Assembly (NCBI RefSeq): GCF_029428875.1
Contig: NZ_JAJSOO010000001.1
Span: 1,116,001-1,180,000 of the forward strand
DNA: 64,000 bases
Origin: Streptomyces sp. JH34
GTDB taxonomy: Bacteria; Actinomycetota; Actinomycetes; Streptomycetales; Streptomycetaceae
Direction of reading: 5' to 3'
A program made the position numbers and the translations under genes. The notes beneath the pieces are model-generated. The model was given only the letters and a program-made list of their open reading frames with translations. It was not told the origin of the DNA and ran no database searches. This document shows, one piece after another, positions 11,137-19,674 of this stretch (the first letter of the stretch is position 1; every line of letters starts with the position of its first letter).

Positions 11137-12962
11137 GCGCTTCACCGGAGGTACCCCGGCTCCCGGTCGCCGACGGTGCGACCGTCCGCCGCGCCGTCCG
11201 GAGTCTGATCACGGACGACGGACGCGCGATGGCCGGTATCGTCCTCCTGACCTGCCTCGCCTCGCTCGCGGGCCTCGCGAGCCCGTGGCTGCTGGGCGAC
11301 ATCGTCACCGGGGTCGAACAGGGTGACATCACCGGCTCCCGGGTCGACCTGCTGTCCCTGGGCGTGCTCGGCTTCGCCGTGACCCAGCTGGTGCTGACCC
11401 GGTACGCGCGCTACCACTCCCACCGGTTCGGCGAGCGCGCCCTGGCGCGGCTGCGTGAGGAGGTCCTCGACCGGACCCTCTCCCTGCCGGCCCGCGTGGT
11501 CGAACGGGTCGGCACCGGCGATCTGGTGACCCGCTCGTCCGTGGACGTCGGCACGGTGGCCTCGACGCTGCGGAACGCGGCACCGGACGTGTTCCTCGCC
11601 GCCGTACAGGTCCTCTTCATCTTCGTCGCGGTCTTCCTGCTGCATCCGCTGCTGGGGCTGTGCGCGCTCGTCGGTATGCCGTTCGTGTGGTGGGTCAGCC
11701 GCTGGTACCTCGCCAGGGCCCGCGACGCGTACCTCGCGGAGGGCGCGGCCGGGGCCGACGTCGCCGAGGCCCTGAACGCCACGGCCCAAGGGGCCCACAC
11801 CGTCGAGGCGTTCGGCCTGAGCGCGGAGAGGGTGCTCCACACGGACAGGGCGGTCGACTCGGCGTACCGCGCGGGCCGGCGCACCCTGTTCCTGCGCACC
11901 GTGCTGTTCCCCGTCACCGGCTTCGCCCACACGCTGCCGTTGGCGCTGGTGCTGCTGGCCGGGGGCCTGGCCTATCTCGAGGGAGCGGTGGACCTGGGTG
12001 TGGTGGTGACGGGCAGCCTCTACATGTGGCAGCTGGTCGACCCCCTCGACCGGGCACTCACCTGGGTGGAACAGCTCCAGCGCAGCGGGGCGTCCTTGGC
12101 CCGGATCAAGGGCATCGGCCTGGTCACCGACGAGACCGCCCCCGACACCCGTCGGCCCGCCGACGACCGCATCGAGGTCTCCGGGGTGCGCTACTCCTAC
12201 TCGGGTACGCACGACGTGCTGCACGACATCGATCTGACGGTGCGGCCCGGTGAGCGACTGGCGCTGGTCGGGGCCTCGGGGGCGGGCAAGTCCACCCTCG
12301 GCAAGCTGATGTCCGGCGTCGGGGCGCCCCGTACGGGGACGGTCACGGTGGGCGGCGTCCCGGTGGCGGCCCTCGCCGCGGCGGGTGAGCTCGGCAACCG
12401 CATCATCCTGATCACCCAGGAGCACCATGTGTTCCTGGGAACCCTGCGGGAGAACCTCGCGATCGCGGCCCCCGACGCCGACGACAGCGCCATGTTCGCG
12501 GCGCTCGCCCGGGTGGAGGCCGACTGGGCCGGGGAACTGGCGGACGGCCTGGACACCCGTCTCGGCCCCGGCGGCGTCCGGCTCGACGCCGCACAGGCCC
12601 AGCAGCTCACCCTCGCCCGGGTGGATCTGGCCGACCCCCACACGTTGATCCTCGACGAGGCGACGGCGCTGCTCGACCCCACGACGGCGCGGCACGCCGA
12701 GCGCGCCATGGCCGCCGTACGCGCGGACCGCACGGTGATCTCCATCGCGCACCGCCTGCAGACCGCGCATGACGCCGACCGGGTCGCCGTCATGGAGGCC
12801 GGCCGGATCGTCGAGCTCGGTACTCACGACGAACTGATCGCCGCGGACGGCGCGTACGCGGCTCTGTGGCGTTCCTGGAACGGTCAGGGCGGGGGGCCGC
12901 CGACCGTCGGCCGGCCGCCCGCCGATGAGCACCGTCAGCCCCCTCGGGGCATCTCCCCCTGA
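11133..12962 (+). CDS. ABC exporter half-transporter with intact Walker motifs but lost signature
   Basis: 609 residues: six-helix membrane domain (about 30-320), then the ATPase domain. Walker A GASGAGKST (about 381), Walker B TLILDEATALLD (about 506) and H-loop IAHRL (about 538) are all intact. The ABC signature is LDAAQAQQLTLAR instead of LSGGQ (about 484). Combined with the previous subunit, one composite ATP site (Walker motifs from here, signature from the partner) is complete and the other has none of its elements. Membrane exporter; cargo unknown. The two secreted-protein genes and the dehydrogenase downstream give no clear hint. Confidence 0.9.
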   Translation: MSASPEVPRLPVADGATVRRAVRSLITDDGRAMAGIVLLTCLASLAGLASPWLLGDIVTGVEQGDITGSRVDLLSLGVLGFAVTQLVLTRYARYHSHRFGERALARLREEVLDRTLSLPARVVERVGTGDLVTRSSVDVGTVASTLRNAAPDVFLAAVQVLFIFVAVFLLHPLLGLCALVGMPFVWWVSRWYLARARDAYLAEGAAGADVAEALNATAQGAHTVEAFGLSAERVLHTDRAVDSAYRAGRRTLFLRTVLFPVTGFAHTLPLALVLLAGGLAYLEGAVDLGVVVTGSLYMWQLVDPLDRALTWVEQLQRSGASLARIKGIGLVTDETAPDTRRPADDRIEVSGVRYSYSGTHDVLHDIDLTVRPGERLALVGASGAGKSTLGKLMSGVGAPRTGTVTVGGVPVAALAAAGELGNRIILITQEHHVFLGTLRENLAIAAPDADDSAMFAALARVEADWAGELADGLDTRLGPGGVRLDAAQAQQLTLARVDLADPHTLILDEATALLDPTTARHAERAMAAVRADRTVISIAHRLQTAHDADRVAVMEAGRIVELGTHDELIAADGAYAALWRSWNGQGGGPPTVGRPPADEHRQPPRGISP

Positions 12963-13315
12963 TGGCCGGTCCCGGGGTCAGTGGTGCGACGGACGTGGCG
13001 GGTGACGGCTGATCCGGGGGAATCGGCGGCGACATGACCGACCACTCGGTGTGGCGGCGGCACGGGGCGGCGTTCGCGGCGATGATGATGCCGGTGCTCG
13101 CGCGTTCCGATCTCGCCCGGACCGGTCGAGCACGACACGCCGGCCCCGCGTTTCCATGGCCGCCCACCCGAGAACTCCATGCTGGTCAGGCGAGTGCGGT
13201 CCCCCTGCACGGAGTCACGGAGTCCCCACCTGCCCTCGCGGGCTCGTCGCGGAGGGCCCCGGGAGGCGGCAACGCCCGCTCACACACACATCTCGTCGTC
13301 GAGAGGATCGCGATC
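12963..13315. other. Gene-free stretch before the alcohol dehydrogenase
   Basis: 353 bp. Open frames here show no homology, start sites or codon pattern of a real gene. It should hold the end of the exporter transcript and the promoter of the dehydrogenase, but no clear hairpin or -35/-10 pair could be picked out. Confidence 0.5.
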
Positions 13316-14500
13316 ATGCGCGCACTGACCTATCAGGGGAAGCGGGACGTGCGGGTCGAGACAGTGCCCGACCCGAAGATCCAGGATCCCACCGACATCA
13401 TCGTGAAGATCACCTCCACCGGGATCTGCGGCTCCGATCTGCACCTGTACGAAGTACTCGGCCCCTACCTCGACCCCGGTGACATCCTCGGACACGAACC
13501 GATGGGCGTGGTGGAGGAGGTCGGTCCTGAGGTCACCTCCCTCGCGCCGGGTGACCGTGTCGTCATCCCCTTCAACGTGTCCTGCAGCCACTGCTGGATG
13601 TGCGAGAGGGGGCTGTACTCCCAGTGCGAGACCACCCAGGTGCGTGAGCGGGGCACGGGGGCGTCCCTGTTCGGGTACACCAAGCTGTACGGACAGGTTC
13701 CCGGCGGCCAGGCCGAGTACATGCGCGTGCCCTTCGGCAACGATCTGCCGATCAAGGTCCCGCACGGCCCGTCGGACGACCGGTTCGTCTACCTGTCCGA
13801 CGTACTGCCGACGGCATGGCAGGCGGTGGAGTACGCGGCCGTTCCGCCGGGCGGCAGTGTCACCGTGTTCGGTCTCGGACCGATCGGGGCGATGGCCGCG
13901 AGGATCGCGCTCCACCGGGGCGCGGGCCTGGTCGTAGGCGTGGACCTCGTCCCCGAGCGTCTCGACCGGGTGAGCTCGTACGGAGCCACGTGTCTGGACG
14001 TTCGGCGGTACGGAAAGAACATCGGCGACGCCATCAGGGACCTCACCCAGGGGCGCGGCACGGATGCGGTGATCGACGCCGTCGGCATGGAGGCCCACGG
14101 CTCGCCGCTCGCGAAGGCGGCACACACGGCCGTCGGCTACCTGCCCGATGCCATCGGGCAGCGATTGATGGAGAACGCCGGCATCGACCGCCTGGCGGCC
14201 CTGCACGCGGCGATCGACGCGGTGCGCAGGGGCGGCACCGTCTCCGTCTCCGGCGTGTACGGCGGGTCCGTCGACCCGATGCCGATGCTCACACTGTTCG
14301 ACAAGCAGATCCAGCTGCGTATGGGCCAGGCCAACGTCAGGCGCTGGGTCGACGACCTGCTGCCCCTGCTCGTGGACGACGACCCGTTGGGCGTGGACAC
14401 CTTCGCCACCCACCACCTGCCGCTCGAAGAGGGTCCGCAGGCGTACGAGACGTTCCAGAAGAAGGCCGACGGCATGATCAAGACCCTGCTCGTCCCCTGA
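13316..14500 (+). CDS. Zinc-dependent alcohol dehydrogenase, formaldehyde-dehydrogenase-like
   Basis: 394 residues, medium-chain dehydrogenase. Catalytic zinc ligands are in GICGSDLH and ILGHEPMG; the structural zinc loop CSHCWMCERGLYSQC has all four cysteines. The Rossmann motif is GLGPIG (about 182-187), so NAD(P) is used. The insert GMEAHGSPLAKAAHTAVGYL in the coenzyme domain is typical of the glutathione-independent formaldehyde dehydrogenase-like subgroup. The frame is open from 13034, but ATG 13316 has GAGAGGA upstream and begins the conserved MRALTYQG. The next two genes follow on the same strand. Confidence 0.9.
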   Translation: MRALTYQGKRDVRVETVPDPKIQDPTDIIVKITSTGICGSDLHLYEVLGPYLDPGDILGHEPMGVVEEVGPEVTSLAPGDRVVIPFNVSCSHCWMCERGLYSQCETTQVRERGTGASLFGYTKLYGQVPGGQAEYMRVPFGNDLPIKVPHGPSDDRFVYLSDVLPTAWQAVEYAAVPPGGSVTVFGLGPIGAMAARIALHRGAGLVVGVDLVPERLDRVSSYGATCLDVRRYGKNIGDAIRDLTQGRGTDAVIDAVGMEAHGSPLAKAAHTAVGYLPDAIGQRLMENAGIDRLAALHAAIDAVRRGGTVSVSGVYGGSVDPMPMLTLFDKQIQLRMGQANVRRWVDDLLPLLVDDDPLGVDTFATHHLPLEEGPQAYETFQKKADGMIKTLLVP

Positions 14501-14595
14501 ACGGAGGCCTCGTCCACCCGGGCGGACGGCGCTGTACGGACGCCCACGGCCCGGTGCCGCCCGGTGGCCGCCGAGGGGCAGCGGCGGGCTGTCGT

Positions 14596-14619
14596 CCCCG
14601 CGCGCGAGTGTGCGCGGGG
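14596..14619 (+). terminator. Hairpin after dehydrogenase gene
   Basis: CCCCGCGC (14596-14603) pairs with GCGCGGGG (14612-14619) around an 8-nt loop, in the 175-bp spacer before the SRPBCC gene. CTAGCGT follows at 14622-14628 and could be a -10 of a Streptomyces promoter for the downstream gene. Confidence 0.4.
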
Positions 14620-14675
14620 GCCTAGCGTGGGAACGCGCAGCGAGCGGCGCGGCACTTCAAGCGGCGGAGGAAGAG

Positions 14676-15158
14676 ATGGCCGTACGACACCGCCTCATCA
14701 AGAGATCGCCCGAGGACGTCTGGGAGGTGCTCTCCGATCCCGAACGCTACGGGGACTGGGTCGTCGGTACGTCCCGGGCCGAGCACGACGAGGGGCAGTG
14801 GCCCCGAGTGGGGGCGGCCCTCCGCTACGAGATCAAGGTCGGACCGCTGACCCTGCACAACCGGACCGTCGTGCGCCGCAGCGAACCGACGGCCGTCCTC
14901 GAACTGGAGGCGGACAGCGGACCGCTGGGAACGGCCAGGATCGCGATGGAACTGCGGCCCTGGGGACGCCACACTCTGCTCATCTTCGACGAGCACCCGC
15001 TGCGCGGTCCCGGGGGCGCCCTGCACAACGGCCTCCTGGACGTGGCACAACAGGTGCGGCACCGCGCGATGCTCGGGCGGCTCGCCCGGGTGTGCGAGGA
15101 CGCCGGGAGCAGCTCGGCCGGTGCCGACGCCGGGCGCCTGCGGCAGCACGGCACCTGA
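14676..15158 (+). CDS. SRPBCC (START/PYR-like) superfamily protein
   Basis: 160 residues from ATG 14676, with GGAGGAAGAG directly upstream (the frame is open from 14610). IKRSPEDVWEVLSDPERYGDWV is the characteristic first helix-strand of polyketide-cyclase/START-like proteins. These form a hydrophobic cavity for lipids or aromatic ligands. It lies 68 bp before a phytoene-dehydrogenase-like gene on the same strand, a pairing common in actinomycetes, and may act in the same lipid or isoprenoid-like pathway. Ligand unknown; the C-terminal 20 residues are low-complexity. Confidence 0.85.
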   Translation: MAVRHRLIKRSPEDVWEVLSDPERYGDWVVGTSRAEHDEGQWPRVGAALRYEIKVGPLTLHNRTVVRRSEPTAVLELEADSGPLGTARIAMELRPWGRHTLLIFDEHPLRGPGGALHNGLLDVAQQVRHRAMLGRLARVCEDAGSSSAGADAGRLRQHGT

Positions 15159-15226
15159 GCCCGCACCCAGAGACCCGGAATCAGCCGCCACGATGTGCGG
15201 ACCGCGTACACAGCCAGGAGCGAGTC

Positions 15227-16846
15227 ATGCCGGACGCCGTAGTGATCGGGTCGGGACCCAACGGGCTGGTGGCCGCGAACCTCCTGGCCGATGCGGGCTG
15301 GAGCGTGGAGGTCCTGGAGGCCCAGGACGAGCCGGGGGGCGCGGTCCGGCACGACCGCGGAGTCGACCCGGACTTCGCGAGCGACCTCTTCAGCTCCTTC
15401 TACCCCCTCGCTGCCGCGTCCCCCGTCCTGGCCGGTCTGCATCTGGAACGGGAGGGCCTGGGCTGGAGCCACGCGCCGAAGGTACTCGCCCACCCCCTGC
15501 TGGACGGCCGCTGCGCGGTTCTCAGCCGTGACCCCGACGAGACCGCCACCAGCCTGGAGACGTTCGCTCCCGGGGACGGGGCGGCGTGGAGGGAGCTGCG
15601 GGAGGTCTGGGAGACGCTGCGGCCCGACATCCTCGACGCCTTGTTCACGCCCTTCCCTCCGCTCCGCTCCGGGGCGCGGCTGGCGCTGCGGCTGCGCGCC
15701 GCCGGTGGGCTGCGGCTGGCCAGGACGATGGTGCTGCCGGTGCGGCGGCTGGGCGAGGAGGAGTTCCGGGGTGAGGGCGGCAGGCTCCTGCTCGCGGGCA
15801 ATGCCCTGCACGCGGACCTCTCCCCGGAGTCGGCGGGCAGCGGGGGCTTCGGCTGGCTCATGTCCATGCTCGGGCAGACCTACGGCTTCCCCGTGCCCAC
15901 GGGTGGCTCCGGGGCACTCACCGGCGCGCTCGTCCGCCGTCTGGCACGCCGCGGCGGCACCGTCCGCTGCGGGGAACAGGTCACCGAGGTCGTCGTCCGC
16001 GGCGGGCGGGCCGTCGGCGTCCGCACGAGGAGCGGCGAGGAGGTACCTGCCCGCAGGGCGGTCCTGGCCGATGTGTCGGCACCGGCCCTCTACGGCTCCC
16101 TGGTGGCCGAACAGCACCTGCCCGGACGGCTGCTCAGCGACCTGAAACGCTTCCAGTGGGACTTCGCCACGTTCAAGGTCGACTGGGCACTGAACGGCCC
16201 GGTGCCCTGGACCTGCCCGGAGGCCGCACACGCCGGGACCGTGCATCTGGCGGAAGGCGTGGACGCCCTCACCCGTTTCGCGGCGCAGATCGCCATGGGC
16301 CGTGTCCCCGACCGGCCCTTCGCCCTCTTCGGCCAGATGACCACGACCGACCCCTGCCGCTCGCCCCGGGGCACCGAGTCCGCGTGGGCCTACACGCACG
16401 TACCGCACCGCGTCCGGGGGGACGCCGGGGACGAGGGGCTGTCCGGTGCGTGGGACGCGCGGGAGCAGGAGCTCATGGCCGACCGCGTCGAGGTCCAGGT
16501 CGAGCGCTATGCCCCCGGATTCCGCGGCCTCATCAGGGCGCGGCGCGTCCTCGCCCCGCCCACGCTGGAGAGCATGGACGCCAACCTCCACGGTGGCGCC
16601 ATCAACGGCGGTACCACCGCCATGCACCAGCAACTGGTCTTCCGCCCCTCCCCGGGCACCGGCCGGCCGGAGACCGCCCTCCCCGGCCTCTACCTCGCAT
16701 CCGCCTCCGCGCACCCGGGGGGAGGAGTCCACGGGGCGCCCGGGGCCAACGCGGCGAGAGCGGCCCTGCGGGGGCAGCGCACCGGCGCCCTGTCCCTGCT
16801 CCAGAACCGGCTCACCCACCGTGACCGCGAGGGACGGCGGCTCTGA
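15227..16846 (+). CDS. Phytoene dehydrogenase-like FAD oxidoreductase
   Basis: 539 residues. The N-terminal dinucleotide-binding fold is VVIGSGPNGLVAANLLADAG (residues 5-24), followed by VEVLEAQDEPGGA, the FAD signature of the CrtI/NAD(P)-FAD oxidoreductase group. The C-terminal FAD contact appears as LYLASASAHPGGGVHGAPG (about 495-513). This group desaturates or isomerises hydrophobic substrates. No other carotenoid genes are nearby, so a carotenoid role is not supported. Start ATG 15227 has CAGGAG upstream. Probably co-transcribed with the SRPBCC gene; shares a hairpin with the convergent cold-shock gene. Confidence 0.88.
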   Translation: MPDAVVIGSGPNGLVAANLLADAGWSVEVLEAQDEPGGAVRHDRGVDPDFASDLFSSFYPLAAASPVLAGLHLEREGLGWSHAPKVLAHPLLDGRCAVLSRDPDETATSLETFAPGDGAAWRELREVWETLRPDILDALFTPFPPLRSGARLALRLRAAGGLRLARTMVLPVRRLGEEEFRGEGGRLLLAGNALHADLSPESAGSGGFGWLMSMLGQTYGFPVPTGGSGALTGALVRRLARRGGTVRCGEQVTEVVVRGGRAVGVRTRSGEEVPARRAVLADVSAPALYGSLVAEQHLPGRLLSDLKRFQWDFATFKVDWALNGPVPWTCPEAAHAGTVHLAEGVDALTRFAAQIAMGRVPDRPFALFGQMTTTDPCRSPRGTESAWAYTHVPHRVRGDAGDEGLSGAWDAREQELMADRVEVQVERYAPGFRGLIRARRVLAPPTLESMDANLHGGAINGGTTAMHQQLVFRPSPGTGRPETALPGLYLASASAHPGGGVHGAPGANAARAALRGQRTGALSLLQNRLTHRDREGRRL

Positions 16847-16853
16847 CAAGGGG

Positions 16854-16881
16854 CGCCCGGTCCGGCCGCCGGCACCGGGCG
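16854..16881. terminator. Bidirectional hairpin between convergent genes
   Basis: CGCCCGGT (16854-16861) pairs with ACCGGGCG (16874-16881) around 12 nt. It sits in the 50-bp gap between the ends of the FAD oxidoreductase and cold-shock genes. Confidence 0.6.
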
Positions 16882-16896
16882 TGGTGGGCGTTCCGC

Positions 16897-17130
16897 TCAG
16901 CGCCCTCCTCGGTCCGCGCTCAGCCGGGCCGCGACCTTCACCCGTTCGGCTTCGGGCCCGCGCCGACGCTGGACGACGTCGAAGCTCACCGTCTGTCCCG
17001 CCGTGAGCCCCACGGGACACGCCTCGATGATCGCGGAGAAATGCACGATGATCTCAGGCCCGCCCGCACTGGGACGGATGTATCCGTAGCCCTTCTCAGC
17101 ACTGAACACCTGCACTGTGCCCTCGGCCAT
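16897..17130 (-). CDS. Divergent cold-shock domain protein
   Basis: 77 residues, slightly longer than the standard 67-residue CspA type. It starts GTVQVFSAEKGYGYIRP, where RNP1 KGFGFI has become KGYGYI, and RNP2 is IIVHFSAI in place of VFVHFS. It should bind single-stranded nucleic acid as an RNA chaperone. The loop AGGPEIIVH replaces the usual GGxDVFVH, so it is a minor paralogue, not the major cold-shock protein. Upstream (17172-17216) lies a strong hairpin that separates it from the DUF3140 gene. Confidence 0.88.
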   Translation of the reverse strand: MAEGTVQVFSAEKGYGYIRPSAGGPEIIVHFSAIIEACPVGLTAGQTVSFDVVQRRRGPEAERVKVAARLSADRGGR

Positions 17131-17171
17131 TTCCTACCTCTCCAGGATTTCCACGCTCGTGCGTGTGCGTT

Positions 17172-17216
17172 CGCCGGCGGACATCGACCGCGCGGCGCCG
17201 TCGATGTCCGCCGGCG
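17172..17216 (-). terminator. 17-bp perfect hairpin after the DUF2945/DUF3140 operon
   Basis: Arms 17172-17188 and 17200-17216 pair perfectly over 17 bp around an 11-nt loop. The hairpin is 78 nt beyond the DUF3140 stop and 42 nt before the cold-shock start, so it ends the first transcript. It could also sit in the leader of the second. Confidence 0.7.
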
Positions 17217-17293
17217 GAACAACGGAACCGACGAGAGGGGGAAGTCGCACTGCGCCCGTACCTGTCCGGAAACAGCAGGCGGACCGCGCCCCC

Positions 17294-17635
17294 TCACTTC
17301 TGCGGATCGTGCCCCCAGTTCATGAGGGAATATCGCCACCGCGTGTCCGTCACATCACCTTCGGGGCGCTGCCCGAGGTGCCGGTGCACGTAGCTGACGA
17401 CTTTTCGCATATGAGCGATGTCGTCGTCGGAGAGGTCGGCCCTGTTCTTGTCGAGCAGCTCGACGATGCGCCTGCCGGAGGCGTGCCCCACCGATTCGCC
17501 GTCCCCTTCGGACTGGCCCACGCTCTTGGAATCGTCTGTGGCCAGCCATGCTTCCAGCCGCCCGGACGTCATGTTGACCGCCTCACCGAACTCGTCGGCA
17601 GCCTCTTTCCGGCTGGACTCGCTCTCTTCGCTCAC
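17294..17635 (-). CDS. DUF3140 domain protein
   Basis: 113 residues, acidic and highly charged. EAVNMTSGRLEAWLAT near the N-terminus, GRRIVELLDKNRADLSDDD in the middle and WRYSLMNWGHDPQK at the C-terminus are the conserved landmarks of DUF3140. It starts at GTG 17635, which overlaps the TGA of the DUF2945 gene by 4 bp (GTGA), so translation is coupled. Function unknown. No signal peptide or membrane segment. Confidence 0.85.
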   Translation of the reverse strand: MSEESESSRKEAADEFGEAVNMTSGRLEAWLATDDSKSVGQSEGDGESVGHASGRRIVELLDKNRADLSDDDIAHMRKVVSYVHRHLGQRPEGDVTDTRWRYSLMNWGHDPQK

Positions 17636-17859
17636 GACGAGGTGCCCTTCTTGCGCAGCGAATCCGGACTGTGCACCGCCCGACGACCGGTCTCGTCGCT
17701 CTCGACCTCGTACTGCGGTTCGTCCTTCGAGGCGTCAACCGTACGCCCGGCCGCTTCGGTTCGTTTCGTGATCTTCCGCTTCACCTTCCCCTGCACGGAA
17801 TGCCCGTGACTCTGCCAGGAGACGCTGTCGCCCTTTTTCAGTTTCTTTTCTTCGGCCAT
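17632..17859 (-). CDS. DUF2945 (Tudor-like) domain protein
   Basis: 75 residues from ATG 17859, with GAGGGAG 8 nt upstream; the longer frame to 17895 lacks a ribosome site. KKGDSVSWQSHGHSVQGKVKRK is the small beta-barrel opening of DUF2945, and TKRTEAAGRTVDASKDEPQY is its conserved second half. Such Tudor-like barrels often bind nucleic acid or protein tails. Role unknown. First gene of a two-gene unit with DUF3140. Confidence 0.85.
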   Translation of the reverse strand: MAEEKKLKKGDSVSWQSHGHSVQGKVKRKITKRTEAAGRTVDASKDEPQYEVESDETGRRAVHSPDSLRKKGTSS

Positions 17860-18248
17860 CCCGCACACTCCCTCAGTCGGCTGGTTCCACGACACCGGGT
17901 CTCACTGTCTCTTTCTTCAGCATTCGCCGCATCTCCCGCCGCCCGCCGGCCTCCACGGGCCGGTCACCGCTTTCGGCCGGTCATCCGGTCAGGGAATCAC
18001 CGCGTGCACAGCTCCGGGGAGGAGGCCTTCCCACCGTGCATGTCGGGCGGCGCACCGGGTACCGCCTGTGCGACGGTGGGCAGTCCTCAGCACACGACAC
18101 TCAGGTGAAGAACCACTATGGACCGGCACCGCCGGAAAACGGTGGAGGGACTGACCCTCGGATGTCGAGACCGGCGAGAAGTCCTTTCGACTGGGCCGGA
18201 CGCCGGGCGGGGCGCGGTGACCGGGCGGCCGCCGCGGGTGTGTGGGGT
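17860..18248. other. Gene-free stretch upstream of DUF2945
   Basis: 389 bp between the 3' end of the LLM oxidoreductase gene and the start of the DUF2945 gene. It should contain the promoter of the DUF2945/DUF3140 unit. I see no coding pattern, tRNA or clear hairpin. Confidence 0.5.
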
Positions 18249-19250
18249 TCAGGCGGACAGCGCGGGGATGATCGTGGAGCCGTAGGCGTCGATGGTCGCC
18301 TCCCGGGCGTCGTGCATGTTGTAGACGGCGAACTGGTCGACGCCCAGCTCACGCAGGACCTGAAGCTTCTCGATGTGGGCGTCGGCGGGGCCCAGCAGGC
18401 AGAACCGGTCCACGATCTCGTCGGGGACGAAGGCGGTGTCGGGGTTCCCGGTGCGGCCGTGGTGGCTGTAGTCGTATCCGGAGCGTCCGGCGATGTACGC
18501 CGTGAGCGCCTCGGGCACGAGACCGGAGTGCTCGCCGTAACGGGAGACGAGATCGGCGACATGGTTGCCGACCATGCCGCCGAACCAGCGGCACTGCTCC
18601 CGCGCGTGGTCCAGGTCCTCGCCCACATAGGCGGGTGCCGCGACGCAGACGGTGACGGAATCCGGGTCGCGGCCGGCCGCGGCGGCCGCGTCGCGTACCG
18701 CCTTCACCATCCATTCGGTGAGGTAGGGGTCGGCCAGCTGGAGGATGAAGCCGTCCGCCTTCTCCCCCGCCAGGGCGAGGGCCTTGGGCCCGTACGCACC
18801 CATCCAGACGGGCAGTCTGCCGTCCTTCACCCATGGGATCCGGACCGGCTGTCCGTCGACGACGGCCTCGCGCCCTTCGGCGAGGTCCCTGATCACCTCG
18901 ATGGCCTCACCCAGTCTGGCCAGGGTGTTCGGTCTGCGGCCCGCCACTCTCATCGCGGAGTCGCCGCGCCCGATGCCGCAGACGGTGCGGTTTCCGTACA
19001 TCTCGTTGAGCGTGGCGAACGTGGAGGCCGTGACCTCCCAGGTGCGGGTCCCCGGGTTCGTCACCATCGGCCCGACGATCATCCGGTCGGTGTGCTCCAG
19101 GATCCGGCTGTAGATGACGAAGGGTTCCTGCCACAGCACGGTCGAGTCGAAGGTCCAGCCGTAGCGGAAGCCGTTACGTTCCGCGCGGCGCATGAGTCCG
19201 ACGACGGCCGAGGCGGGCGGATCGGTCTGGAGGACGAGTCCGAAATCCAT
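18249..19250 (-). CDS. F420-dependent LLM-class oxidoreductase (TIGR03842-like)
   Basis: 333 residues from ATG 19250 (CAGGAG 7 nt upstream; the open frame reaches 19637). Starts [20 protein letters not shown] and has the luciferase-like TIM-barrel pattern ([51 protein letters not shown]). The subgroup is usually found beside dihydropyrimidinase genes, as here. It probably uses F420H2 in the cytosol; the substrate may be a pyrimidine or hydantoin. It is separated from the rest of the locus by the plus-strand chloroperoxidase-like gene. Confidence 0.85.
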   Translation of the reverse strand: MDFGLVLQTDPPASAVVGLMRRAERNGFRYGWTFDSTVLWQEPFVIYSRILEHTDRMIVGPMVTNPGTRTWEVTASTFATLNEMYGNRTVCGIGRGDSAMRVAGRRPNTLARLGEAIEVIRDLAEGREAVVDGQPVRIPWVKDGRLPVWMGAYGPKALALAGEKADGFILQLADPYLTEWMVKAVRDAAAAAGRDPDSVTVCVAAPAYVGEDLDHAREQCRWFGGMVGNHVADLVSRYGEHSGLVPEALTAYIAGRSGYDYSHHGRTGNPDTAFVPDEIVDRFCLLGPADAHIEKLQVLRELGVDQFAVYNMHDAREATIDAYGSTIIPALSA

Positions 19251-19674
19251 ACAGATGCTCCTGGTCCGGTGCTGGCGGGGAACGCGGGTCTGCGGATGCC
19301 GGGACCGGCACGCCCGGAAGTCCTCCGGGCAGCGGTCCTCAGTGGTCCGGGGGGGCACGCCGGGGCGGCTCTGCGGGCGCGTCCGTGAGCGACGTGCCGC
19401 GACAGAGCTTTCCACATCGGGCCGCGCAGGGTCCCGTACGCCGGCCGTCGTGCGGGCGCGTCGCGGGTGGCACGCCCAGCGCCCGGCCGTGGGTCTCCCG
19501 TCCGGCGACCAGGTCCCGAGGTCGTCACGGAATGAGCGATTCGACCATCGAAGGTATCGTTTGTGGCGTTTGGTCACGGTATCGGCCTCCTCGGTGGTGG
19601 CATCCTCCCGCCCGGTGGGGCCGGCCCGTACCCGCACACTCGGCGCACGAGCACTTCAAGCGGAAGGATCAGCC
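19251..19674. other. Divergent intergenic region
   Basis: 424 bp between the divergent LLM oxidoreductase and alpha/beta hydrolase genes. The open frames across it lack homology. It becomes AT-richer at 19540-19590, where the candidate promoter at 19559-19582 lies. Confidence 0.5.
19559..19582 (+). promoter_or_regulatory. Candidate stress-sigma (SigB-type) promoter
   Basis: GTTT (19559-19562), a 15-nt spacer and GGTAT (19578-19582) resemble the GTTT-N14-16-GGGTA pattern of actinomycete SigB-like promoters. It lies 93 nt upstream of the chloroperoxidase-like ATG. The -10 has CGGTAT instead of GGGTAT, so this is only a weak match. Confidence 0.3.

Noticed and set aside
11133..12962. Calling the exporter pair a drug-resistance pump of the PKS cluster
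   Set aside because: It is 17 kb away, on the other strand, and separated by unrelated metabolic operons.
13034..13315. N-terminal extension of the alcohol dehydrogenase
   Set aside because: Low-complexity, no similarity; a good ribosome site precedes ATG 13316.
15227..16846. Calling the FAD oxidoreductase a carotenoid phytoene desaturase (crtI)
   Set aside because: No crtE, crtB or crtY neighbours; only the general family is supported.
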